The translations under genes and the position numbers were made by a program. A DNA stretch of 64,000 nt from Lumbricus terrestris. Taxonomy: Eukaryota > Annelida > Clitellata > Crassiclitellata > Lumbricidae. The notes under the pieces were generated by a model. It made no database searches, was not told the origin of the DNA, and saw nothing but the letters and a program-made list of their open reading frames with translations. Location of the stretch: assembly GCA_949752735.1 (NCBI GenBank), contig OX457037.1, positions 70,091,829-70,155,828 of the forward strand, given 5' to 3'. Each line of letters opens with the position of its first letter. Within the stretch, counting starts at the first letter, position 1. This document shows, piece by piece, positions 54,651 to 64,000 of this stretch.

Positions 54651-55024
54651 AAGGCATTTTTGAAGAAATATTTAGAACTGCACAGCCAGCAATTTTTTCT
54701 AGTGTGGGTTTGGTTTGTTGACGAAATTTCTGAGGACCTTTTTTTAAAAATAGGAGGAATTTTTCACAAAAAGTCGCAAGTCGCCGACAAAAAATTCTGA
54801 TGACCTTTTGGTCGTTCGCTTGGAATCTGAAAAATTTATGTGCCTTTAGGCCTACACCGTATTTTTCACTGTAAATGCCCATCTTACTATTTCGCTCTTC
54901 GGTGGTAAACCGGCTGCAATCACCCTTTTCTAATGATTAATCACTGCATAACCTTGCTTTTACAACTGCAAAAATTCATTTACAACTGCACATTTTGTGT
55001 AGAACTGCACGTTAAAAGGCCCTG
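54651..55024. mobile_element. Foldback element, word AACTGCAC, at an ABCA splice acceptor
   Basis: Related to 5037–5230 (shared TTTAGAACTGCACA and ACTGCACATTTTGTGTA). Flanks tttaaaaac/tttaaagca agree at 6 of 9. It begins about 20 bp upstream of ABCA window exon 1. Confidence 0.65.
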
Positions 55025-55849
55025 TTTAAAGCAATAGCACTCTGTAATTAGAGCTGCGCATTAGGGCCTAATCACTGTTAATGCCCACGGTTATCACACC
55101 GCAAATGTTGCGATTAATTTTTTGGCGCAAAAACCGGCTTAGAATATCTGATTAAATTGTTCAGAATATACAAGTTCAAAATTATAAAATCGTCTGCTCT
55201 ATAACCAGTTCTTTCCAGATTATTGGTCACAGGCTATTGCCCCTTTCGATTGGGTCATCCTGCGTCAGCAGTGATGCCACATCTGGGTTTTTTCCACTAG
55301 ATCTGTGTTTTTTGGCCTTCGTCTGGGATTCTGTTTTTTTGTTGTAAGATCTGGGTTTATTTTGGTGAGTTGACATTATTTACTTGCAACACATGATTAT
55401 TCTGTGAAATTAGATGTAAAATGGTTGTGAACTTGTGATACATAATTTTTTCCACTAATTTTAATTTTGAACTTCACAATCAAGATCTCATGTTGTTAAT
55501 TCACAAATAATTTATAACCTGAAGAATAGTTCTGCACAGAAATAAACCATTTTGGCATTTCAAAATCGGTCAAGTCACTAAATTGTCTCTTTCCTTGTAA
55601 AGCCGTATTACATCTATAGCATGCATATACAGTTAGGCCTATACACTGTAGGTCGTCACTAGGTCAGGCCAATCCTCTAGTGGTATAGGCCTAATAACCA
55701 AGTTGTTGCAGAGTATTAATGTTCTAGGTGGCTAAAACGTTGGATTGTTGGTGTATTAAAAAAATTTGGCTGGAAACCTCAGACAACTTTAAAACTTTTT
55801 AAACCTAAGCCCCGTGTGTTACGTGCTTACAATTCTGGTAAAATTAGGG

Positions 55850-56190
55850 GGTCCGTAGCTCAGTTGAGAGAGCGCTGGTCGTTAAACTGAGTGTCATTCA
55901 CGCGATCCGGGTTCAAGCCTCGTTCAGGGCATTAAATTATAAAAGTTTCTGTTAGCTGCCATTGGCGCTTTGCTGTTGTGTTGTTTGACTCGAGTTCTGC
56001 TAAAAAAATAAAGATAGCCCCTCCCAATTCTGGCTTGACCGAACCAGGAGTGATCCAGTACTTAGGCCATTAGTGTTAAGTTACCGAACCCACTGCTGTA
56101 AAGCCGACCTGCCTGTCGTGCTATTGTGGGCCGTATTTCGTATAACCTGTACCTGTAATCATTCTGCGGTGTGTCAGATTGAATCATTAA
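55850..56190 (+). repeat. tRNA-derived SINE, fuller copy
   Basis: A box TAGCTCAGTTGAGAGAGCG (55856–55874) and B box GGGTTCAAGCC (55909–55919) form a tRNA-like head; the body matches the inverted copy at 1160–1405. The anticodon-stem region is distorted, so it is not counted as a tRNA gene. Confidence 0.82.
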
Positions 56191-56291
56191 AAGATTTTAT
56201 TATTAGACTCGACCAGCTGCGCATGCGCACACGAATATGTTGATTAAGCTCATTGTCAGTAGGGATCCCGAGTCTCTGACAACTTTGACAA

Positions 56292-57635
56292 CCGTAAAAC
56301 GGGGTTACTTTGCTCTGCAGGGTGACTTTGGCCCAAATAGAAAAATTAGTTTGCACACCTCCGGGCTTCTGTAGTTATCACGTGGTTTTGACCTGCTTTA
56401 CAGCTGCCGATATGTCATTATATGGCGAATATTTAAAACAAATTTGATTGATTTCATTGTAGTATTTGTTGGAATTTTCCAGATTTGTTTGCAAGCATCA
56501 AAAATGTGAAAATTTTAAGATGTGCAAAATTATTTTTCTGTGAAAAATACCGTTCATAATACCGTGGGTGACAATTACACTTGTCAATGTACATTACATT
56601 GGCATGTATATGGCGCACTTTTTGTTCCGTGATGTCGCTAATAAGTAAGTTAAAAATGCAAGGACATTTTTTGGGGTGACTTTGGCCCAAATTTGGGGTC
56701 ACTTTGGCCCATATTCTAAAATACTGTTGACGATGTATATAATTATGTTTCTGTCAAAATTAATAACTGCATTTTTTAAACTTCACTTTCTGTTATATTT
56801 TGACTGGTTTTTGACTGAGCATACGGTACCAATTCTTGAAAGGTGACTTTATTATAGGGTCTAGTCAATGTACGAGGGTGAACAATTTCCTGGTATGGTC
56901 AAAGCACTAAATAAACGAAGAACTCAAATCATCTGTTTAGCTAGAAGTGATATGAACTGGAACTGACCTGCAAATGTGAATAAGATATACTACCAAACAG
57001 CAGCAATTTTTAAAATTCCACCCCCCAAAGAAAACACCTGCACGAGAATTGCTCCAGGTCCATTCATTGGAAAGTGAGTGGAATTTATGGACATTTAATT
57101 AGTCAGTTGACTTCTCACTAATCTTTTACAAGTCTTTTATAACTACCAGTAACAGTACCATAGTCATTTTGTGTTAGTTTTAAGTGTAGATATTGTTCGT
57201 AGCGATTCACTGAGATCGAGAAGCAGATGGAGTTCACGAACATTTCAATTGTCATAATTATGACCGCAGTAGTCCTTTACAAGTCTTTTACAAGTACCAG
57301 TACCAGTACCAGTGTCATTTTTGTGTTAATTATAAGTTTATATATTTTTAAAACACATTCTTTGGGCCAAAGTCACCCCAGCAATAGGTCGACTTTGTCT
57401 AATAACGGCAAAACCGCTGTGGGTCAAAGTCACCCCCACCTGATGGGGTGACTTTGGTCCACCCAAAAGGTAAAAAATAAAGGTTCAAATGTTATCACAC
57501 AATTTTTTATTCTACACTTCTACTCTCTAACCCTATGCACTGCTAATGAAATTGCTAGATCAGCCATATTCAATCACATTATCGTTTTATTATAAAAACA
57601 AGTTGAAAATGGGCCAAAGCAACCCCGTTTTATGG
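56292..57635. mobile_element. Foldback element, word GGGGTGACTTTGGCCCA
   Basis: Ends CCGTAAAACGGGGTTACTTT and, inverted, CCATAAAACGGGGTTGCTTT. The word recurs at about 56318, 56675, 56693 and, inverted, at about 57362, 57422 and 57605. No clear duplication. Confidence 0.75.
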
Positions 57636-57995
57636 AATTGATATTTTAAAGTTGTAATTACATTTTATTCGACTCTATTGACGAACATTTTGTTAATCCT
57701 CATGCGAACAAGCGAAAACCCAACTTAATTTGAACAAAGGGGGTCTAAAATAACTTATATGAATAGTCTGGGCTTTTCTGGGTTTTTTTCGGAAGGAAAT
57801 CTGGGTTTATTTCGGAAACCTCAGTGCCAACACATCAGCAGATGTAGGCTAAGTATAAGTTCCATGCAGTCACAGACCTAATAAAATGACAAAGATCTGC
57901 AAAATGCACGCATGCTGAATAGATTGTATACTGTATAGCCACGGTTATGCCGGTGCCTATGAACCCATGAGTGGTTACTCTGGTAGGGTTAGGTT

Positions 57996-58865
57996 AGGGC
58001 CGTATCCTATCAAAAGGGCGACTTCGAAAGGGCGACCATCAGAAGGGCGACCTCATAAGGGCGCCGCTTTTAAAGGCGACTGTTCGAAAGAGCGCCGATC
58101 AAAAGGGCGACCGCACAAATGGGCGACCATCAAAAGGGCGAACAATGAACTTTCGCAGTATGTACTGAATGGTCGGTGGAGGACGGTGAAAGGGAAAGCA
58201 AACATCGGAACGTTCTCAGTGTTCAACGAAATAGGTAGATGCTAGACGGTCGGCCCATAAAAAATTATTATTAAAGAGAAATACGCAAACAAGCGTATGT
58301 ACAAAAGAGCATTTTGCAAACAGGCTCATGTATTCGGTCGGCCTACATGAAAGAGCAATGCGCGGAAAGGCTGATCGGCTACATTTCACAGTACTAATCG
58401 ACGTTTTATAGAGACTTTCGTGTCAGTAGCATTAGTTTTAGTGAACATTAGTTTTATTGAACATTGAACACGATTACATCATTTGACTTATTAGAAAATT
58501 TCTAAGTAGCCTACTAATCGATGAACACTATTACATAATTTTACTTATTATAAGCTTTCAAAGTACTAATCGACGTTGTAGACTACTTGTCTTTCTTTCG
58601 AATGCCTATAAATACTTCATTTGAAAACATTAAGAAGTCGCGTTCAGTACCTTGCTCTTAAGTGCTGTAATATGCCGAGCAAATTTCTGTCCAGGGTAAC
58701 GGCCTCTGTTGTCATAGACCCTGGTCAAATCGGATCCACCATTAAGAAGTCGCCCTTTTGATGGTCGCCCATTTGTGCGGTCGCCCTTTTGATCGGCGCC
58801 CTTTTGATCGGCGCTCTTTCGAAAAGTCGCCCTTATGAGTGGCAAAATCAAAAGTTAGCAGCCCT
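57996..58865. mobile_element. Foldback element, word AAAAGGGCGACC
   Basis: Seven or more iterations at 58010–58145 and about seven inverted at 58735–58845. Termini AGGGCCG…CAGCCCT. No duplication found. Confidence 0.75.
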
Positions 58866-59423
58866 ATATAAATAATATAATTTATTGTCTACGGTAGTCA
58901 GGGACATTGGAATAGCCTATTATCGCGAATATGATAAATTTTGCCTTTAACCATTAGACTGAAACCATAGTTGTTTAAAAGTTCTTTCGCTTAAATTTTT
59001 TTCCCGAAACACCGTTTTTCATTTTTAAAATTTTCGTGTCGTTTTATTTCTTCTTAATTGTTTAAGTAACTTTATTTACAGTCTGTTATTTTTTCCTTGT
59101 ATTATTTTTCCGTTTGACAGCGTGTGGCAAGAATCCATGGGTTCAGATACGACGTAATCCAGAGGGGCTGGTGAGACCGCTGGAGGCCTTTTTAACCAGG
59201 GCTTAAAGTGTGCCTGGACGGTCATGGGCGGCGTCCATACACTCGTTTTAAAATCTGAACACCGTCCAGCCACGTATTGGCGAGCACAGACTGGAAAAGT
59301 AAGGGGCGTCCATGCACTTCTTTTGGAGAGGTAAGTGGCGTCCAGGCACTTATTTTTCCACACTTTAGGCACTGTTTTTAACAAATCTCTGAGCGCAGTG
59401 CTAGTAGATGGGGAATTGAAAGA

Positions 59424-60178
59424 ATGGTTCAGAATCAAGGTGGGTTTAACACAAGGTGTGGCCTATCACCTGATCTCTCCAATCTGCTCCTGGAAGCAGC
59501 GATGAGCCTACAGGCAATGAGGGATGTAAGGAATGGGATCAGCCTAAACGGGCGCCTACGTAACAGCCTGTGCTTCGCCGACGACATTGATCTGTTTGCG
59601 GACTGCCAAAAGAAACTGCTGGAGTTGACGGACAAGGTGGACGGCAGCAGCAAAAGATTGGGCCTTAAGATCAACGCTGTAGAGACGAAAACAATGACAA
59701 TTGGGAAAACACCGCAAGGGCCTGGTGGTAAGATTGGAGAGTGTGATGCTGGAACAGGTGACGGAGTTTGTGTATTTGCAATGATATAACAGAAGATGGT
59801 CGCTGCACCAAAGATAAGAAGCGTAGAATTGTCTTGACCTGTGCAATGTTCGATAAGCTCAGTAAAATGTGGAAAACAGACAGTATATCGACGGGAACAA
59901 AGATGAGGCTGTATGGAGCACTGGTGGTTCCGTTTCTACTCTATGGCTCCGAGTGCTGGCGTCTGTGCAAAGACAATGAAAAGAGGTTACTCGTGGCAGA
60001 AATGAGCTGGCTGCGTAGAATACTGGGTAGGAGCAGTAAGGATCGGATCAGGAATGAGAAGACACAGGGGTATCTAGGAGCGGAGAGAAACAGTAGTAGA
60101 GAAGATCAGGAAAGAAGACTCACGTGGTTTGGCCATGTGAAAAGAATGGGCGACGAAAGCTACCAAGTGCGGCTCTGA
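59424..60178 (+). pseudogene. Non-LTR reverse transcriptase fragment
   Basis: First frame (59424–59789) contains LCFADDIDLFADCQKKLLEL, in which FADD is the catalytic motif, and LGLKINAVETKTM. A frameshift near 59760 leads to the second frame to 60178 with YGALVVPFLLYGSECWRL and WLRRILGRSSKDRIRNEKT. These are the palm end and thumb/tail of an RTE/CR1-like polymerase. 5'-truncated and inactive. Confidence 0.85.
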
Positions 60179-60223
60179 ACGGCCTAGCGTTATTATTTGA
60201 GAAACATGCCTGTATGCAGCAGG

Positions 60224-60797
60224 GGTTCTAGGACAAAATGGTAGCGGACAAAATGGTACGGACAAAATGGTATGTTTAAATGGAAGCTGGATGAGGGTAT
60301 TTTATTGCTGAAATAGAGGGTGGATGACTGTTTTGTGGCTGAAGTAGGGCTCTAGTGAAGAAAAAAGCTTGAGAAAAGGAGGCTGGATTGGCGAAAAGAT
60401 GCTTGAGAAATGGAAGCTGAATTGATGTCTGTCATTCGTGTGTCTCACGATGCATCCAGCTTCAATTTCAGCCATAAGATTTCTAAAATCAACCTTCATT
60501 TGTATTACATCTTTCATTAATCCAGCTCTATTTCAGCTATGAAAATACCCTGATACAGCTTCTATATCTAACGCGTTATTTTCATCAATCCAGCTTCCAT
60601 TTCATATATAAAAAATCCACGCAGAGCCTTCATCCAGCTTCCATTTCACATGCATCTTTTCATTAATCCAGCTTCTATTTCATAAATAAAAATTCACTAA
60701 TCCAGCTTTCATTTCATCCATACCATTTTGTCCGTACCATTTTGTTCGTACCATTTTGTCCGTACCATTTTGTCCGCTACCATTTTGTCCGGTCACA
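60224..60797. mobile_element. Foldback element, word GGACAAAATGGTACG
   Basis: Three iterations at the left and five inverted at the right (60719–60790). The core is again GGAAGCTGGATGA-type sequence in both orientations. No clear duplication. Confidence 0.8.
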
Positions 60798-61132
60798 CTA
60801 TCCACAATCTCGTCTGAAGAAGCAGCGGCGAAACTATGGGGTGGGATTGTGACCTTCCCATCATCATTTTTCAATATTTGCACTCTGTAATGGTAGCATT
60901 CTAGGCTGCCATTGTAACGAAATTTCTCATAATTTCATTGCTGAAATAATTATGTGGTTTAACACTTCCATAAAATAATGTCCCCTTATCATTGCTTACA
61001 TAACGAACTGTAATGGTAGGCTGTAAAGCTGCCATCTTAATAAAAAAAATTACTCGTTTTTTCAATGCTGGTTGCCATACATTGTACTTGAAGACTTCTT
61101 TCTCAAGATTCGAACACCCCAGCACACCCACT

Positions 61133-61182
61133 ATTACATACATACATACATGCATACATACGTACATACATACATGCATGCA
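61133..61182 (+). repeat. (CATA)n microsatellite
   Basis: TACATACATA run with GCATAC/CGTAC interruptions. Confidence 0.9.
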
Positions 61183-61739
61183 CTACCGATGCGGCGGATT
61201 CCTGGACTTTTGCCAGAGAGCAAACTTCCATTTTTGGTTCTTATAATATGTCTGTTCTATTCTGTCGTTACTAGCACCAGCTAGTTGCGGAGGTTCGATT
61301 TGCTGTCGTAAGGTCGATCCTTGACTGCAAAGTCTACTCCGATGTGCCTATGTATTTGTGTTAATTGTTATTTACAGAGCTGGCTGGGAACTGGCCAACA
61401 AACGACGCTGCTGGACGTCGTGACCGTGACAACGAGATTCGGACAGGAATCTTTGACACTGTGATGATGGTGCTTGAGTGTGTCTGGTGTGAATGAAACA
61501 ATAAAGAGCATATCTGGTGTGTATGTGCTATGAGTGAGACTCATTTTTGTTGATCGGGAGACAGAGGGGGTAGTGCTGTCTCCCAAGAACCTAATAGGTA
61601 GGTTAGAGGACGGGCCCATGAAAATGGGAGGGTCCCTGATAAATACGTTCCATTTTTACTACCGATGCTCCGCATCAAAGAAAGGTGGGAAGAGTGTGGC
61701 GGACACGCCACAAGAGAGTTCCATGTAAAATATAACTAA

Positions 61740-63166
61740 GTTAAAGTAAAAGTTAACTTTGTTAACTCGCTGGAGTAACCCTGACTTTGGTTAGGTAACC
61801 ATTTTTTGGTAGAAAAGAATCTGAAACCGGTTTCGTTTGGATTTAGGTTTCGGTATTTCTATACGGAAGACCGATTGGGGCTTTCAAGCTAAAGCATAGA
61901 GTGTTGCCGGTGGAATAAAGCCTGCCATACGGTGCGCTGCTTATAACGTGGAGTAGTTGCCGACTACTCCATACGTACTGTGACTGGTTCATAGTGATTT
62001 CGGTTGTGTTCGACTGTCTCGAAAGCAATGGCATTGGCCATTCGAATACAATTTGGCGATCCTTATTGTACGCGGTTGTGAGAGATTTTGTAGTGATCTG
62101 TCAGGGTTCGTTACCTTGGCATCAAACTCACAGTGTTCAACTTTCCGTTTCAGGGGTACGTGATAATACGGTCGGAGACGCCGCAGCTCCGTTGGTCTGC
62201 GGAAGTGACACATTTGAGTAAAGGGTGAAATCCCCTGGTGAAGTACACGAAGGTTACGTTTGGTTACACGAATCGTCGGTGGTGATTTTGCAGGACTGGG
62301 TTGGGCTCCTACCTGCAAGAGAAGCGAAGTGTTGTATTCACGATCCTGCCGTCTGGCCGATCGTTGGGAGTTCGTTGAGCGTAACGTGAAGGCTACGGGT
62401 TTTCTGAGTGGAGAGTTGCTACTCCACGGGTGCGCATGAAACCGAAGTCGGTGAAATACGTTCTAAGTAATTGAAATCAGGGGCACCAAGTTCTTCGGGT
62501 TTATAAGTTTGAAAGTGGATTTTTTTGCTCCCCTCGGGTAGAGGATCGTTTGTGGACTTAGCAAACTAGGAGCGTGGGAAGCAGAGTAAAACTTGAGAGT
62601 AAAAACCAAGTTTGGAATCAGGGTTTTTACGTTGAGGTCCGTAAATACTGAGTGTAAGGGCGAACGGCGGCCGGTAGAATACACGACAATTAATAAGTCT
62701 CTTCGGAGACGGGGTTACCCGTTACCTGTTCCACCAAGACCGCCAGGTCTTTTATTTTTTCTCAGTCACCGGAAAACCGGACAGCATCTACCACGACGCT
62801 CTTCCGAGCGGCCGAGAAGACCAAGTCTCGGGGAAGGGCCGGTTGTTGACGTTGACAGTGAGCCGGGTGAGGCGAGCACCCGAGGCGGCCGCCACGTACT
62901 TGGTACAAGGCGGTGGCGCATGTTACGTTGAGGGAATCAAGGTGACAGTTGTTGGTGACCGTTGGACGGGTGAGGCGAGCACCCAGGGCGCTCGCCGTGT
63001 ACTTGGTGCAAGGCCGTGGCGCGTGTGCCGTCGAGAAATACGTTTAGGCAAAAGTTGGGAGTTTTGGCCGCTGCCGTTCTCGATCACTCCCGAGCTTCAG
63101 CTTGACTCTGCCCTGTAGTGTGTTTGCAGCGTGGGTCATCTCTCCGGGTAATTCATCGGTGACAGG
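61740..63166 (+). other. GC-richer unresolved region with a ~100-bp tandem duplication
   Basis: Composition shifts to GC-rich. A unit GGGTGAGGCGAGCACCC followed by CGTGTACTTGGTGCAAGG-type sequence occurs twice (about 62864 and 62968). An AATAAA lies at 61915. A pyrimidine tract ending ttttttctcag at about 62756–62766 could be a splice acceptor. It could be the 5' part of a retroelement or a host gene. Confidence 0.35.
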
Positions 63167-63625
63167 ATGGTCAAAGGGTCGTGGCGTACTCTCGGGTTAG
63201 GCCCGTTGGAATGGCTGTGGTTCAGGGCGCTCTGGTCGCCGGTAACTGGAACATGCTCAGTAGTCCCCGTTGGTGGCAAAGGTTCGGTGGCTGCTAAGCG
63301 TAGCATGGTGCGTAAGGGTACAGAAAAGACGGGCTCGAAGACGAAAGCCGCAGCCGCGACGGGTGGCGCTCGGCGAGGCCGCTCTGCCGTTGGGACAATG
63401 GACCCTGAGTTGAGAGTCGGCCATCCTCTTACTCAGGACGTCGCCTATTCGGTGACCGCGGACGGGGCAGAGAGCGGGTCTGACGATACCGAGCTGCACA
63501 CCCGGTCGCAGGCGTCAGAGTCGGGGTCTTCTTCGACCGTCGACGACGGCAGTGAAGGCGCGCATGCCGCACACGGTGATTCGGGAGACTCAGGCAATCC
63601 TGGTAACCTGCCTCCCGGGTCCTGA
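63167..63625 (+). CDS. Hypothetical acidic, low-complexity ORF
   Basis: 152 codons: basic Lys/Arg/Ala stretch (KGTEKTGSKTKAAAATGGAR) followed by an acidic Ser/Asp/Gly-rich region (ESGSDDTELHTRSQASESGS). Unrecognised. It may be the N-terminus of a gag-like or ORF1-like protein, or non-coding GC-rich sequence. Confidence 0.3.
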   Translation: MVKGSWRTLGLGPLEWLWFRALWSPVTGTCSVVPVGGKGSVAAKRSMVRKGTEKTGSKTKAAAATGGARRGRSAVGTMDPELRVGHPLTQDVAYSVTADGAESGSDDTELHTRSQASESGSSSTVDDGSEGAHAAHGDSGDSGNPGNLPPGS

Positions 63626-63792
63626 GCAGCCGGAGGCTCTTGGTTTTGCAGGGGCCACCGAGAGAGACCGATTCGATCGGACAGAGGCGTTTGCCGGCGA
63701 GAGAGAAATGGAAGTGCCGCAAGCGTTGTCTGAGGAAGAGGGTCGAACGCCACAGAATCAGCCAACTCAGTCACAGTACGTATACGTCTACA

Positions 63793-64000
63793 ATGTCTGC
63801 ATCGACAGCTGCTATTGACTGCTTCATTATCAAAAGAGGTATCAAAGAACATCTTCTAGCCCTCTGTAATTGTTGGTGCTTTGTATCGTTTCTTCTTCTT
63901 CTTGTGTTTGTAGCTGGAAGTGTTACACTGGCGATTGTTCACGACATCAATTTCATAAATCACATTATCCAGAAGATCGGAATAAAGAAGTCGCAATGGA
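63793..64000 (+). CDS. Hypothetical ORF with one transmembrane segment, cut by window edge
   Basis: Open from ATG at 63793 to the edge (69 codons). Begins MSASTAAIDCFIIKRGIKEH, then a hydrophobic stretch CFVSFLLLLVFVAGSVTLAI and a basic end (IQKIGIKKSQW). Membrane-anchored small protein or first exon of a larger one; no family recognised. Confidence 0.35.
   Translation, partial: MSASTAAIDCFIIKRGIKEHLLALCNCWCFVSFLLLLVFVAGSVTLAIVHDINFINHIIQKIGIKKSQW

Noticed and set aside
55851..55931. Functional tRNA gene
   Set aside because: A and B boxes are good, but the stems do not pair as a cloverleaf and the unit continues into a dispersed repeat body shared with 1160–1405.
61534..61728. 64-codon plus-strand frame
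   Set aside because: No recognisable domain or splice context; kept only as part of the unresolved right edge.

Overview
The window is animal nuclear DNA. It has intron-rich genes with GT–AG splicing, dense short transposable elements of many families, triplet microsatellites and tRNA-derived SINEs. The mix of Polinton-type, hAT, mariner, Helitron, non-LTR and foldback elements (the last recalling sea urchin TU/Rehavkus-type elements), plus a strikingly over-represented TAGGCCTA octamer, suggests a marine invertebrate, possibly an echinoderm or another deuterostome. The species cannot be fixed from the sequence alone.

Host gene. One host gene runs on the minus strand across most of the window (54629 down to 2738). 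It is an ABCA-subfamily (ABCA3-like) lipid-type ABC transporter. I could place 13 consecutive internal exons, including three too small or split for simple ORF finding (42657–42829, 34076–34199, 7440–7519). Joined, they give one uninterrupted 989-codon frame with every splice phase compatible: end of the first membrane domain, linker, complete NBD1 (Walker A, Q-loop, signature, Walker B, H-loop), NBD1 tail, second membrane domain with its extracellular loop. The 5' exons (first helix and first extracellular domain) and the NBD2 exons were not found and probably lie outside the window.

Main mobile element. The 14.6-kb intron between the NBD1 signature exon and the Walker B exon holds an 8,047-bp element (13541–21587). 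It has ~1.1-kb terminal inverted repeats, 5'-AG...CT-3' ends and a perfect 6-bp target-site duplication (atcaga), which are the hallmarks of Polinton/Maverick elements. It carries only one gene: a six-exon, 1,327-aa family-B DNA polymerase with all exonuclease and polymerase motifs intact. No integrase, ATPase, protease or capsid gene is present, and the space is fully accounted for. This compact polymerase-only element is the most interesting object here.

Other repeats. The rest is a graveyard of short elements inside ABCA introns. Four or five non-autonomous hAT-type elements were found, four with perfect 8-bp duplications; one carries a 68-bp satellite and one a non-LTR fragment. There are two adjoining Helitron ends plus a third, mariner relics, and several non-LTR 3' ends from at least three families. 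At least ten foldback elements have arms made of a short word repeated several times in inverted orientation. Several of these share a GGTGT terminus and 9-bp duplications, and they nest inside one another (three deep at 49249–51647).

Flanks. From 45.9 to 46.9 kb there is a GC-rich island with a CRE-containing tandem array upstream of a TATA box. From about 61.9 kb to the right edge the DNA is GC-richer, lacks the octamer and carries unrecognised plus-strand ORFs, possibly the 5' part of a retroelement or another gene.
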